Source: Pseudomonadota bacterium
Lineage (GTDB): Bacteria; Pseudomonadota; Gammaproteobacteria; Xanthomonadales; Xanthomonadaceae
NCBI GenBank assembly: GCA_018242485.1
Contig: JAFEBV010000027.1
Coordinates: 210,278 to 274,277 of the forward strand
DNA: 64,000 bases
Direction: 5' to 3'
The notes below the pieces were generated by a model, which was not told where the DNA came from, did not search any database, and was given only the letters and a program-made list of their open reading frames with translations. Below are positions 30,699-39,251 of this stretch, one piece after another. The number at the start of each line of letters is the position of its first letter. Position 1 is the stretch's first letter. The position numbers were made by a program, and so were the translations under genes.

Positions 30699-30741
30699 TT
30701 CCCCCTCCGGGGGAAGGTGCCCGAAGGGCGGATGAGGGCAC
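30699..30741. repeat. Intergenic palindromic repeat, GGATGAGGG family
   Basis: CCTTCCCCCTNCGGGGGAAGG box followed by TGCCCGAAGGGCGGATGAGGG. It closely matches the 677 copy and the reverse complement of the 16709 copy. Confidence 0.75.
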
Positions 30742-30790
30742 CCTCTTTGGGTGCGACGTAGCCTGCTGTTCGATGGATTGAGAAAGAATG

Positions 30791-30939
30791 GATCGTGCCC
30801 AGCGGAAATCGCTTCGATGACATCACGGCGAACGATTTCTCGATTTGCCGAATGCCCAACCCCATCCCGTCCCCTTCCCCTGCAAGCAGGGGAAGGGCGA
30901 TCGTGCCCAGCGGGAATCGCTTCGATGACATCGCGGCGA
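30791..30939. repeat. 41-bp direct repeat pair
   Basis: 30791-30831 and 30899-30939 share 39 of 41 bases (beginning GATCGTGCCCAGCGG). Between them lies a CCCCTGCAAGCAGGGG palindrome, so this looks like a duplicated piece with a palindromic repeat inserted. Confidence 0.8.
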
Positions 30940-30952
30940 GGCTTTCCATCGA

Positions 30953-32089
30953 TCACTTCGTTTGTTGTTTTGTGAATGGAACGGGGCGGTTGTTCCGATC
31001 CACCGGCTCGACGATCTGTCCCTCGCGCACGAGGTGCACGCCGGCGGCGAGGATCCAGTCGCCGGCGGTGATGCCCGAAAGCACGGGCACGGAATCCTCG
31101 CCCCACGGGCCGAGCTTCACCGGGCGCAGATGCAGGCTCGCCAGTGCGGCGCCATCGCGCGCGGTCTGCCCATCGGGAGTGACCACCCACAGCGCGGTCG
31201 CGCCGTCTTTTTCATATACCGCCGCGAGTGGCACGCTCAAGCTCGCGCCGGTCGGATCGGCGGCATACACGCGCGCGCTCTGGCCCAGTTCGACGTTGGC
31301 GCCAGCGGGCAGTTCCACGCGCGCGGCGTAGGTACGCGCCTGCGCATCGGCGACCGGGGACAGCTCACGGATGCGTCCGGGCATGCGCTGGCCCTGCTGC
31401 GCCCACAACTCCACCAGCACCGGTTCGCCAACCCGGAATGCGCCAATGCGTTGTTCGGGAATGCTGATCTGCACTTCGCGGTCGCCATCGGCGGCCAGGG
31501 TGAACACCGCCTGCCCGGCCGCGACCACTTGCCCGGCCTCGGCCAGCCGCTGCGCGATGACGCCATCGACGGGCGCGCGCAAATCCGCATAACCGCTCTG
31601 GTTGCGCGCGGCGTCGTACTGCGCCTGCGCCTGCTTCACCGCCGCAGCGGCTGCCTGATACTGGGTTTCCACCGTATCCATCTGCGCCCGGCTCACCGCC
31701 TGCTGCTGCGCCAATGCCTGATAACGCTTGCGTTGCGCCTGCGCGAGCGCCAGATCGGATTGCGCGGTGGTCAACGTCGCGCGCGCCGCATCGGCCTGCA
31801 GGGCCACGTCGCGCGGATCGATCTGCGCCAGCACCTGCCCCTTGTTCACCCGCGCGCCCATGTCCACCAACCGGCGCACGAGGTGGCCACCGATCTGGAA
31901 CGCCAGCGGCGATTGCTGCCGCGCCACCACCACACCGGCGAAGGCCTGCGCCTGCAGGTCGGGGGTGCCCGGTTGCACCACCAGCGCCGGGCGCGGCGCG
32001 CCGGCATCGACCGGGCCGCGACCGCAGGCGGCGAGCAGCAGGCTGGCCGCCGCGGCGACCAATACGGAACGGGACATGGATCGACGCAT
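30953..32089 (-). CDS. RND efflux periplasmic adaptor lipoprotein (AcrA/HlyD family)
   Basis: 378 residues. A lipoprotein signal with lipobox LLAACG is followed by a lipoyl half (QIGGHLVRRLVDMGARVNKGQVLAQID), an Ala/Gln-rich alpha-hairpin (about 95-160), the second lipoyl half (YADLRAPVDGVIAQRLAEAGQVV) and beta-barrel domains. It links the downstream permease to an outer-membrane channel. ATG 32089 has CGGGGA 9 nt upstream; ATG 32077 is an alternative. Its promoter overlaps a TetR-type operator, so repression by the divergent regulator is likely. Confidence 0.92.
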   Translation of the reverse strand: MRRSMSRSVLVAAAASLLLAACGRGPVDAGAPRPALVVQPGTPDLQAQAFAGVVVARQQSPLAFQIGGHLVRRLVDMGARVNKGQVLAQIDPRDVALQADAARATLTTAQSDLALAQAQRKRYQALAQQQAVSRAQMDTVETQYQAAAAAVKQAQAQYDAARNQSGYADLRAPVDGVIAQRLAEAGQVVAAGQAVFTLAADGDREVQISIPEQRIGAFRVGEPVLVELWAQQGQRMPGRIRELSPVADAQARTYAARVELPAGANVELGQSARVYAADPTGASLSVPLAAVYEKDGATALWVVTPDGQTARDGAALASLHLRPVKLGPWGEDSVPVLSGITAGDWILAAGVHLVREGQIVEPVDRNNRPVPFTKQQTK

Positions 32090-32131
32090 GGGCGAAATCC
32101 CCGAGGATGCCGAAGGCGCGGTGAATTGATA

Positions 32132-32169
32132 TACTGATCGGTATACTAATGATTCCGTACCGATCAGTC
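32132..32169. promoter_or_regulatory. TetR-type operator over the adaptor promoter
   Basis: Inverted repeat TACTGATCGGTA (32132-32143) and TACCGATCAGT (32158-32168). On the minus strand a -35 TGGACT (32166-32171) and a -10 TAGTAT (32143-32148), 17 nt apart, lie inside the dyad, so a bound repressor would block the pump promoter. The AT-rich dyad sits between the divergent adaptor and TetR genes. Confidence 0.75.
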
Positions 32170-32184
32170 CAGTATTTCATCGCG

Positions 32185-32889
32185 ATGTCCGCTGCCCGCA
32201 CCCCTGCCGCCCGCGCGCCCCATGCCCGCGCCGAAAAATCCGCCCCCCGGGCCGGGCCGGGCCGGCCGAAGGATCCGGAAAAGCGCCGCGCGGTGATGGC
32301 CGCGGCCAAGCGGCTGTTCCTGCTGCACGGTTTCGACGGCATCAGCATAGAGGCGATCGCCGCCGAGGCCGGGGTGTCCAAGCTCACCGTGTACAGCCAT
32401 TTCGGCGACAAGGAAGCGCTGTTCGGCGCGACCATCCACGCCAAATGCGAGGAGATGCTGCCGCCGGCGTTGTTCAAGGTGGCGCCGAAAGGATCGCTGC
32501 GCCGCCAACTGGAGACCATCGCGCGCGCCTTCTTCGCGCTGGTGACCAGCCCGGAGGCGATCGGCATGCAGCGCCTGATGGGCGCGCAGCCGATCGGCGA
32601 CAGCCGCTTGCCGCAGATGTTCTGGGAAGCCGGCCCGCAGCGCATCCACGATGCGTTCGCGGGCTTCCTCGGCGCGAAGGTCGCCGCCGGGCAGTTGCAG
32701 GTGGCCGATCTCGACCGCGCCGCCTCGCAGTTCTTCTGCCTGCTCAAGGGCGAGACGCACGCACGCCTGTCCAGCGGCTGCACGGCGAAGCTGGATGCAC
32801 ACCACCTCGACGAGCACCTGCGCGCCACGGTGGACATGTTCTTGCGCGCCTACGCGCCGCGCGAGCCAGCACGCAGGCGCAAACCATGA
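32185..32889 (+). CDS. TetR/AcrR family transcriptional regulator
   Basis: 234 residues from ATG 32185; the in-frame ATG at 32149 lies inside the operator and is rejected. The N-terminal basic tail is followed by the TetR HTH: RRAVMAAAKRLFLLHGFDG, then ISIEAIAAEAGVSKLTVYSHF and GDKEALF. The C-terminal domain resembles TetR_C/AefR types, with unknown ligand. By position and operator it should repress the adjacent RND pump and probably itself. Confidence 0.93.
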   Translation: MSAARTPAARAPHARAEKSAPRAGPGRPKDPEKRRAVMAAAKRLFLLHGFDGISIEAIAAEAGVSKLTVYSHFGDKEALFGATIHAKCEEMLPPALFKVAPKGSLRRQLETIARAFFALVTSPEAIGMQRLMGAQPIGDSRLPQMFWEAGPQRIHDAFAGFLGAKVAAGQLQVADLDRAASQFFCLLKGETHARLSSGCTAKLDAHHLDEHLRATVDMFLRAYAPREPARRRKP

Positions 32890-33061
32890 CAGCCGTCACT
32901 GTCGCCAGCGCCGCCCCGGCGCGCACACTGGCTGCCGCCATGACGAAGGTCGCGATGACTTCCGGCACTACGCCGCCGCCCCCGGGGCAGGCGATGCTGC
33001 CGCACCATCGGCGGCACCTGCCGTAAAATCCGCACCCATTCCGCCCCGCCGAGCACGCGTC

Positions 33062-33709
33062 ATGGACTTCGAAACCGCCCGCGCCAACATGATCGAAAAC
33101 CAGATCCGCCCGTGGGAGGTGCTCGACCCGCGCGTGCTGGACGCGCTGGCGCAGGTGCGGCGCGAGGATTTCGTTCCTGCCGCCTATCGCAAGCTCGCCT
33201 TCGCCGACATCGCCCTGCCGCTCGATCACGACGAGACGATGCTCAAACCCGTCGTCGAAGGGCGCCTGCTGCAGGCGCTGGATCTGGAGGCCACCGACGA
33301 TGTGCTGGAAATCGGCACCGGCAGCGGCTTCCTCACTGCCTGCATCGCCCAGCTCGCCCACGCGGTGACCAGCATCGACATCCACGCCGACTTCATCGAT
33401 TCGGCGCGCGCACGACTGGCCGCAGGCGGCATCCACAACACCAGCCTCGCGGTCGGCGACGTATATTCGTGGAATGCCGGCCGGCAGTTCGATGCCGTGC
33501 TGATCGGCGGTGCCGTGGACGAAATCCCGGCGCGCGTGTTCGACTGGATTCGCGCCGACGGCCGCCTCGTCGTGGTGCGCGGACAGGCACCGGCGCAGGA
33601 AGCGGTGCGCATGACCCGCCGCGACGGCGGCTGGCACGCCGAGACGCTGTTCGAGACCGACATTCCTTACCTGCGCGGCAGCGAACCCCGCGCGCACTTC
33701 GTGCTCTGA
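33062..33709 (+). CDS. pcm: Protein-L-isoaspartate O-methyltransferase-like protein
   Basis: 215 residues from ATG 33062 (MDFETARANMIENQIRPW). It has the SAM-binding motif VLEIGTGSGFLTACIAQL and the PCMT family post-motifs (VTSIDIHADF, FDAVLIGGAVDEIP). It belongs to the Pcm family, which methylates isoaspartyl residues for protein repair, but this tolC-adjacent subtype is shorter and may have another substrate. It is followed after 58 bp by tolC on the same strand, an arrangement I associate with Lysobacterales. Confidence 0.85.
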   Translation: MDFETARANMIENQIRPWEVLDPRVLDALAQVRREDFVPAAYRKLAFADIALPLDHDETMLKPVVEGRLLQALDLEATDDVLEIGTGSGFLTACIAQLAHAVTSIDIHADFIDSARARLAAGGIHNTSLAVGDVYSWNAGRQFDAVLIGGAVDEIPARVFDWIRADGRLVVVRGQAPAQEAVRMTRRDGGWHAETLFETDIPYLRGSEPRAHFVL

Positions 33710-33767
33710 GCAAACACGCACCGACCGCGCACGATCCCTTGCCCATCCCGCCCCCGGACCGACCTGC

Positions 33768-35336
33768 ATGAACCTGCGCATTCGCACCCTCCCCCTCGCC
33801 GTGTTGCTGGCGATCGGCTGCGCTGGCGCGCAGGCCGGTGACCTGCAACAGGCCTACGACATGGCCCGGCAGTCCGACCCGCAACTGGCCGCCGCAGCAG
33901 CCAACCAGCGTGCCGGTGAAGCCGGCGTGGGCATCGCCCGCTCCGCACTGCTGCCGCAGGTCGGCGCGACCGCTTCATTGACGAAGACATCCGGCGGCGG
34001 CCACCAGGACACCAGCTTTCCCTGCGGTGCAGGTACCTGCTTCGGGCGCGTGAACGGCAGCTCCGACACCACCACGCGCACCACCGGCATCAGCGTCCAG
34101 CAAAGCGTCGTCAACATCTCCAACTACGAGTCCTGGAAGGCCAGCAAGAGCCTCGCCCGGCAAGGCGATGCGCAATTCGAGAACGCCAGCCAGACCCTGA
34201 TAACGCGCGTGGCGCAGGCGTATTTCAACGTGCTCAGCGCGATTCAGGATCTGGCTTCCTCGCGCGCGCAGGAACGCGCGCTCAAGCGCCAGTACGATCA
34301 GGCCAATGTGCGCTTGCAGGTCGGGCTGGCGCCGATCACCGACATGCAGGAAGCCAAGGCGCAGTACGACATCGCGCGGGCGCAGACGATCAGCTTCCAG
34401 ACCGCGCTGTCGGATGCACGCGAGGCGCTGCGCGAGATCACCGGCCAGCCGCTCGATCATCTCAAGGGCCTGGCTGCGGATTTCAACCCGACCGCGCCCA
34501 CCCCGGGCGATGCCGAGGCATGGGTGAAGATGGCGGTGGATCAGAACCCGCAAGTCATCGCCCAGCAGCGCGCACTGGACGCCGCCGACCAAAGCGTGGA
34601 CGCCGCTCGCGCCGCGCACCTGCCCACACTGAATTTCAGCGCCAACTACGGCGACACCACGACGTGGGGCAGTTCCACGTCCGCTGGTACGGGCTTTCCC
34701 GTCGCCAGCGTGAATTACGGCCCGAGCTATTCGCTCACACTGACGGTGCCGATCTTCGCCGGCTTCGGTATTTCATCGCGCGTGGATCAAGCCATTGCCG
34801 CACGCGATGGTGCCGCCGACTCGCTGGAACAGACACGTCGCGCGGTCGAACGGCAGGCGCGCGCCACCTTCAACGCGACCATGGGCGGCATCATCGAGAT
34901 TCAGGCGCGCAAGCAGGCGCTGCTGTCGGCGCAGACCGCGCTGGAAGCCACCCAGACCGGGCTGGAAGTCGGCACACGCACGATCGTGGATGTGCTGATC
35001 AACGAGCAGCAGTTGTTTTCCGCGCAACGCGACTACGCACGCGCGCGCAACAATTTCGTGGTCAACGGCCTGCTGCTCAAGCAGGCCGCCGGCAACGTGC
35101 AGGCCTCCGACGTGGCTGCGGTGAATGCGCTGCTGGTCACCGACGCCGAAGCGGCGCTGGATACTCAGGCGAACGACAGCGACACCACGATGCCGGGTCT
35201 GCCTTCGCAGCCTGCCAAGGCCGCTGCGCCGACGACGCAAGATGGTGCGCCGGCCAAGCCCGCGCCGAAGGCGAGGCACCACTTGAAGAAGGCCACGACG
35301 AAACCTGCGGCTGCCGCACCGCCGGTCACGCCCTGA
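33768..35336 (+). CDS. tolC: TolC family outer-membrane channel
   Basis: 522 residues. Signal peptide 1-23 (ending GAQA), then the paired TolC modules: DLQQAYDMARQSDPQLAAA opening the first, and QNPQVIAQQRALDAADQSV opening the second. The Ala/Pro/Lys-rich tail after about residue 465 is a periplasmic extension common in TolC homologues. It serves type I secretion and RND pumps, likely including the pump at 27-32 kb, which lacks its own channel. The stop region overlaps the convergent waaA by 11 bp. Confidence 0.93.
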   Translation: MNLRIRTLPLAVLLAIGCAGAQAGDLQQAYDMARQSDPQLAAAAANQRAGEAGVGIARSALLPQVGATASLTKTSGGGHQDTSFPCGAGTCFGRVNGSSDTTTRTTGISVQQSVVNISNYESWKASKSLARQGDAQFENASQTLITRVAQAYFNVLSAIQDLASSRAQERALKRQYDQANVRLQVGLAPITDMQEAKAQYDIARAQTISFQTALSDAREALREITGQPLDHLKGLAADFNPTAPTPGDAEAWVKMAVDQNPQVIAQQRALDAADQSVDAARAAHLPTLNFSANYGDTTTWGSSTSAGTGFPVASVNYGPSYSLTLTVPIFAGFGISSRVDQAIAARDGAADSLEQTRRAVERQARATFNATMGGIIEIQARKQALLSAQTALEATQTGLEVGTRTIVDVLINEQQLFSAQRDYARARNNFVVNGLLLKQAAGNVQASDVAAVNALLVTDAEAALDTQANDSDTTMPGLPSQPAKAAAPTTQDGAPAKPAPKARHHLKKATTKPAAAAPPVTP

Positions 35337-36624
35337 CCGGCAGCCACGCTTCCACGCGCTCAGCCGTGCGCGCCAATGCGCCGCGCTCGCGCTCGACCAA
35401 AGCGCGCCCGGCTGCACCCATCGTCCGCACGCGCGCGGGATCGGCCAACAGCTCACCGATGGCCTGCACCACGCCATCGCCATCGCCGGCTTGCAGCATG
35501 CCCCCCACATCGCGCAACAAGGCGGTCGCCTCGGTGAAATTCGCGGTATGTGGACCGACTACTGCCGGCACGCCCAGCGCCGCCGGTTCGAGCACGTTGT
35601 GGCCGCCGATGGCCTGCACGCTGCCGCCGACGAAAGCAACGTCGGCCGCAGCGTAAAACCCAAGCAATTCGCCGAGGCTGTCGATCACGAAGCAGTCGGT
35701 TTGCGCATCCGCCATGCCCTCGGCACTGCGGCTGCATGTGCGCCAGCCGCGCTGGCGGCAGGCGGCAATGGCGAACGGGAAGCGCGCCGGATGCCGCGGC
35801 GCCCACAGCAGCAACAATCCGGGAAAGCGCTCGCGCAAGCGCGCATGTGCCTCCACGACGAAAGCCTCTTCGCCTTCGTGGGTGCTGGCGGCGATCCACA
35901 CCGGCCGCGCCGCGCCCCACGCCGCGCGGCGCTCGCCGGCCTGCGCAGCGAAGCCGTCGGGCAGACGCAAGTCGTACTTCAGATTCCCGCTCACGTGCAC
36001 GCGATCTTCACGCGCACCCGCACGCACGAAGCGCTGCGCATCGGACTGCGACTGTGCGGCGATCTCATCCACGCAGTTGAGCGCCATGCGGATCAGCGGC
36101 CGCACCGGCAGGTAGCCGTTGAGCGAGCGTTGCGACAGCCGGGCGTTGACCAGCAGCAACGGCACCTTGGCGCGTCGCATTTCCAGATAAAGGTTGGGCC
36201 AGATCTCGGTTTCCATCACCACGCCGATGCGCGGGCGCGCATGTGCGAGGAAACGCCGTACCGCACCGCGCAGGTCGCCAGGCAAATACAGATGCGCCAC
36301 CTCGCCTTTCCAGCGTGCGGCCACCTGTGCCGCGCCGGTCGGCGTGGTGGTGGTGACGAGGAAGATCGCATCGGGGTGGCGTGCGCGCAGCGCATCCACC
36401 AACGGCGCGACCGCGATCACCTCGCCGACCGACACCGCATGCACCCAGATCGTCGGCGGCAAAGGCGCGACGCCGTACCAGCCGAAGCGCTCGCTCCAGC
36501 GACGGAAATATTCGCGATCGCGCAGCCCGCGCCAGACCAGGTGGTACAGCATCGCCGGCACCAAGGCATACATCACGCAGGCATACGCGCCGCGCAGCAG
36601 GCGTTGCCAGAGCGTGACGGGCAT
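35326..36624 (-). CDS. waaA: 3-deoxy-D-manno-octulosonic acid (Kdo) transferase
   Basis: 432 residues from ATG 36624. An N-terminal membrane anchor is followed by the GT30 motifs IWVHAVSVGEVIA, TTTTPTGAAQ, METEIWPNLY, LVNARLSQRS and IGGHNVLEPAALGVPAVVG. It transfers Kdo from CMP-Kdo to lipid IVA on the inner face of the inner membrane. Convergent with tolC and divergent from lpxL, which acts next on the Kdo-lipid A intermediate. Confidence 0.95.
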   Translation of the reverse strand: MPVTLWQRLLRGAYACVMYALVPAMLYHLVWRGLRDREYFRRWSERFGWYGVAPLPPTIWVHAVSVGEVIAVAPLVDALRARHPDAIFLVTTTTPTGAAQVAARWKGEVAHLYLPGDLRGAVRRFLAHARPRIGVVMETEIWPNLYLEMRRAKVPLLLVNARLSQRSLNGYLPVRPLIRMALNCVDEIAAQSQSDAQRFVRAGAREDRVHVSGNLKYDLRLPDGFAAQAGERRAAWGAARPVWIAASTHEGEEAFVVEAHARLRERFPGLLLLWAPRHPARFPFAIAACRQRGWRTCSRSAEGMADAQTDCFVIDSLGELLGFYAAADVAFVGGSVQAIGGHNVLEPAALGVPAVVGPHTANFTEATALLRDVGGMLQAGDGDGVVQAIGELLADPARVRTMGAAGRALVERERGALARTAERVEAWLPVRA

Positions 36625-36743
36625 GCGCGAAGGATACCGGAGCGCCAGGGAGCATGGGTCATCGGCTGGCGACAAGGCACGGCGTCGTGCCTGCGTCTTG
36701 GCAGACGTTCGATCAAGGACGGATGACACTTTAGAATCCGCCG

Positions 36744-37646
36744 ATGCAGCTCCCTCCACGCCCCTCGTTCGCGCCGCGCCACTGGATCGGATGGCTGGGC
36801 ATCGGCATCGGCTGGCTGGCCGGGCAGTTGCCGTGGCCGCTGCAACGCGCGCTCGGCGGCGGCATCGGTCGGCTGGCGTATTTCTTCGCGCGCTCGCGTC
36901 GCCGCGCGGCGCGCATCAACCTTGCGTTGTGCTTTCCCGAACTCGATGCAGCCGCGCGCAAGCAGTTGTTGCGCGAACACTTCGCTGCACTCGGCATCGG
37001 CCTGTTCGAGTTCGCGCGCGCGTGGTGGGGCTCCATCGCGACGCTACGGCGCACGGTGCGCATCGAGGGACTCGAACACCTGTGCGACGCCGTCGCGCAA
37101 GGCCGCGGCGTGCTGCTGGTCTCCGGACATTTCCTGAATCTGGAAATCTGCGGACGGCTGCTGTGCGATCACGTGCCGCTGGCCGGGATGTACCGCCGCC
37201 ACGCTGGCGCGGTGCTGGAATGGGCGGTGCTGCGTGGACGCCTGCGCTACGCGGCGGCGATGTTCCAGCAGCACGAGCTGCGCGGCGCGATCCGCCATCT
37301 GAAATCCGGCGGCGTGCTGTGGTACGCGCCCGACCAGGACATGCACGGCAAGGACACCGCGTTCGCACCGTTCTTCGGCATTCCCGCCGCGAGCATCACC
37401 GCCACCCACCAGCTCGCGCGCGTCAGTGGTTGTTCGGTGCTGCCGTTTTTCCATCATCGCGAGCACAACCGCTACGTGCTGCGCATCGCCCCGCCGCTGG
37501 CCGATTTCCCTTCGTCCGACGCAGCCGCCGACACCGCCCGCGTCAATGCGCAGATCGAGGCGATGGTGCGGCAGGCGCCGGCGCAATATCTGTGGATCCA
37601 CCGCCGCTTCAAGCGCCGGCCGCAGGGCGAGCCTGCGGTGTACTGA
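36744..37646 (+). CDS. lpxL: Lipid A acyltransferase (LpxL/HtrB family)
   Basis: 300 residues. N-terminal TM helix (WIGWLGIGIGWLAG), then catalytic HX4E in GHFLNLEICGR, YAPDQDMHGKDTAFAPFFG and the closing QYLWIHRRFKRRP. It adds a secondary acyl chain to Kdo-lipid IVA. TAGAAT at 36732-36737 lies 6 nt before the ATG, so the transcript may have almost no leader. Divergent from waaA. Whether it is the LpxL or LpxM position cannot be told. Confidence 0.92.
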   Translation: MQLPPRPSFAPRHWIGWLGIGIGWLAGQLPWPLQRALGGGIGRLAYFFARSRRRAARINLALCFPELDAAARKQLLREHFAALGIGLFEFARAWWGSIATLRRTVRIEGLEHLCDAVAQGRGVLLVSGHFLNLEICGRLLCDHVPLAGMYRRHAGAVLEWAVLRGRLRYAAAMFQQHELRGAIRHLKSGGVLWYAPDQDMHGKDTAFAPFFGIPAASITATHQLARVSGCSVLPFFHHREHNRYVLRIAPPLADFPSSDAAADTARVNAQIEAMVRQAPAQYLWIHRRFKRRPQGEPAVY

Positions 37647-37784
37647 GCGCAGCGCACGCTACGGCAGCGCGGATCAGCGCCACGCGGAGCGGTATTTCCC
37701 CTTGTGCAAAGGATGCGAAATCGGCAGGCAGTGAATGCATTTCCTGCACTCATGGCGTTGTCTGTGTTTTACTTCATGTTATGT

Positions 37785-37817
37785 ATAATTGACATTATGT
37801 GATTATTGGTTTACATT
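37785..37817 (+). promoter_or_regulatory. Sigma70-type promoter with dyad, for the 4-TM/XRE pair
   Basis: TTGACA (37789-37794), 17-nt spacer, TACATT (37812-37817). A dyad ATAAT-TGAC-ATTAT (37785-37798) overlaps the -35, a natural operator for the XRE repressor encoded second in the operon (inference). The region is notably AT-rich for this genome. Confidence 0.6.
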
Positions 37818-37846
37818 TTCATCCACTTCACCACGGAGAGCGCGTC

Positions 37847-38284
37847 ATGCCACACAAGGAACGGATGGCCTGGGTCTGGTTGACGACCCTGCTGCTTTGC
37901 ATGGGCACGTACTTCGCGGCAGTGGTGGTGATGAAGGAGTTGCGGATCGAGTTGTCGTTCCTCCAGCAGATCGGGCTGCTCGCCGCGGCCACCTCGACGA
38001 TGGCGGTGGTCGTCCTCGCCGACCGCCTGATCGCCCGGTTCCGCGGCCGTGGGCGCAAGGCGGACGCCGGCGACGAACGCGACCGCCTGATCGAGTATCG
38101 CGCGGCCACGATCGCCTACTACGTGTTGATCGCCGGCATGATCCTGGTCGGCTGCATCATGCCGCTGGATCCGACCCAGCACCCATGGGACATCGTGAAC
38201 GCAGCGCTGTTCTACATCGTGCTGGCCGAAGCGGTGAAGCTGGTGTTGATCGTGCGCGGCTACCGCCGGGGCCTGCATGTCTGA
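37847..38284 (+). CDS. Four-TM membrane protein paired with an XRE regulator
   Basis: 145 residues from ATG 37847, preceded by GGAGAG. Four hydrophobic segments (about 8-28, 38-58, 85-105, 116-135) with a basic loop between TM2 and TM3 (RLIARFRGRGRK). The family is not identified by name, but small membrane proteins fused in operon to a 70-residue Cro-like regulator are a recurrent pair in bacteria and archaea. Its 3' end overlaps the regulator start by 8 bp, so production is coupled. Function unknown. Confidence 0.8.
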   Translation: MPHKERMAWVWLTTLLLCMGTYFAAVVVMKELRIELSFLQQIGLLAAATSTMAVVVLADRLIARFRGRGRKADAGDERDRLIEYRAATIAYYVLIAGMILVGCIMPLDPTQHPWDIVNAALFYIVLAEAVKLVLIVRGYRRGLHV

Positions 38285-38489
38285 GCGCCGTCTCACCAAC
38301 ACCATCCGCACCTTGCGCTTCCTCGCCGGCGAGATGACGCAGACGGATTTGGGCGAGCGCGTCGGGGTGACCCGGCAAACCATCGCCGCCATCGAGGCCG
38401 GCAAGTATTCGCCGACGCTCGAATGCGCCTTCCGCATCGCCGACGTGTTCGGCAAGCCGCTGGGCGAGGTATTTCGCTGGGAGCAGTGA
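38277..38489 (+). CDS. Small XRE/Cro-type helix-turn-helix regulator
   Basis: 70 residues, almost all HTH: IRTLRFLAGEMTQTDLGERV, then GVTRQTIAAIEAGKYSPTL, then GKPLGEVFRWE. This is the minimal YgzD-like class of Cro-type repressor. Translationally coupled to the preceding membrane protein. It probably binds the dyad over the -35 at 37.79 kb. Confidence 0.93.
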   Translation: MSERRLTNTIRTLRFLAGEMTQTDLGERVGVTRQTIAAIEAGKYSPTLECAFRIADVFGKPLGEVFRWEQ

Positions 38490-38501
38490 TGCCTGGCGCG
38501 A

Positions 38502-39251
38502 TCAGCCTCGCCGCTGCGCCTCATGCAATTTCGCGTATTTCAGGAAAGCGTAAAACGCATGCACGCGCGCCGCGGTGAAACCGGCCCAGCCGTTGAGGAA
38601 GTAGCGCTTGCCGATGTACATGCGGGCGAACGCGAGCCACGGGTAGAACAACATCCTCATGCCGACGAAGCGCGTGCCACGCTCGCGCTTGCGGCCGACC
38701 ATGCCGGTCGAATAGCGATTGATCTTGTCAACGCGCGCGGCGATGTCGGTCTCGCCGCGATGACGCAGCGGCGCGCGCAGGTCGCGCACGCGGCCACGCA
38801 CCGCCGGCTCGGCGTGCACCGGCACCTCGTTCATGCGCGCACACGAGTGTCGGAACAACCGCAGTTGCCAGTTCGGTGCGCAGCGCGGATGCACCCAGCG
38901 CCAGAACAGCCATTCGCGACGTGGCAGGCGGTAGCCTTCGGCGCGTGGCGCGGTGAGTTCTTGTTCGATGAGCGCGCGCGCTGGATCGACGAGGGCTTCG
39001 TCGGCATCCAGCAACAGCACCCAATCGTGCATGGCCAGATCGATCGCCGCCTGCTTCTGCGCCGAGTAGCCGGCAAAGGGTTGGACGTGAATCTGCGCGC
39101 CATGCCGCCGGGCAATGTCCAGCGTGGCATCGGTCGAGCCCGAATCCACCACGACGATTTCCTCGCAGAACGCCAGCGAGGCCAGGCATTCCTCCAGCGT
39201 GGCGGCATTGTTGAAAGTGGTGACGACGCCGCTAATCGGCGGGCGGCTCAT
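38502..39251 (-). CDS. Glycosyltransferase family 2 (LPS core, WaaE-like)
   Basis: 249 residues from ATG 39251. GT-A fold signatures: SGVVTTFNNAATLEECL, EIVVVDSGSTDATL and the DXD-like LLLDADE. The C-terminal half is rich in aromatic and basic residues with an amphipathic end, as in peripheral-membrane core glycosyltransferases. The start overlaps the ligase-like gene stop by ATGA, so it is third in the operon GT4, ligase-like, GT2. The sugar transferred is not known. Confidence 0.9.
   Translation of the reverse strand: MSRPPISGVVTTFNNAATLEECLASLAFCEEIVVVDSGSTDATLDIARRHGAQIHVQPFAGYSAQKQAAIDLAMHDWVLLLDADEALVDPARALIEQELTAPRAEGYRLPRREWLFWRWVHPRCAPNWQLRLFRHSCARMNEVPVHAEPAVRGRVRDLRAPLRHRGETDIAARVDKINRYSTGMVGRKRERGTRFVGMRMLFYPWLAFARMYIGKRYFLNGWAGFTAARVHAFYAFLKYAKLHEAQRRG

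Larger units (their letters stand above)
30564..30952. other. Repeat-rich spacer between permease and adaptor genes
   Basis: 389 bp without a credible gene. It holds CCCTCTCCC/GGGAGAGGG palindromes (about 30596-30632), a GGATGAGGG-family copy (30699-30741), a 41-bp direct repeat (30791-30831 and 30899-30939, two mismatches) and a CCCCTGCAAGCAGGGG palindrome (about 30879-30894). The permease probably depends on read-through from the adaptor promoter or on its own unseen promoter. Confidence 0.7.

Noticed and set aside
27708..30761. 1017-codon plus-strand frame over the RND permease
   Set aside because: Antisense shadow; the minus-strand frame carries all RND motifs.
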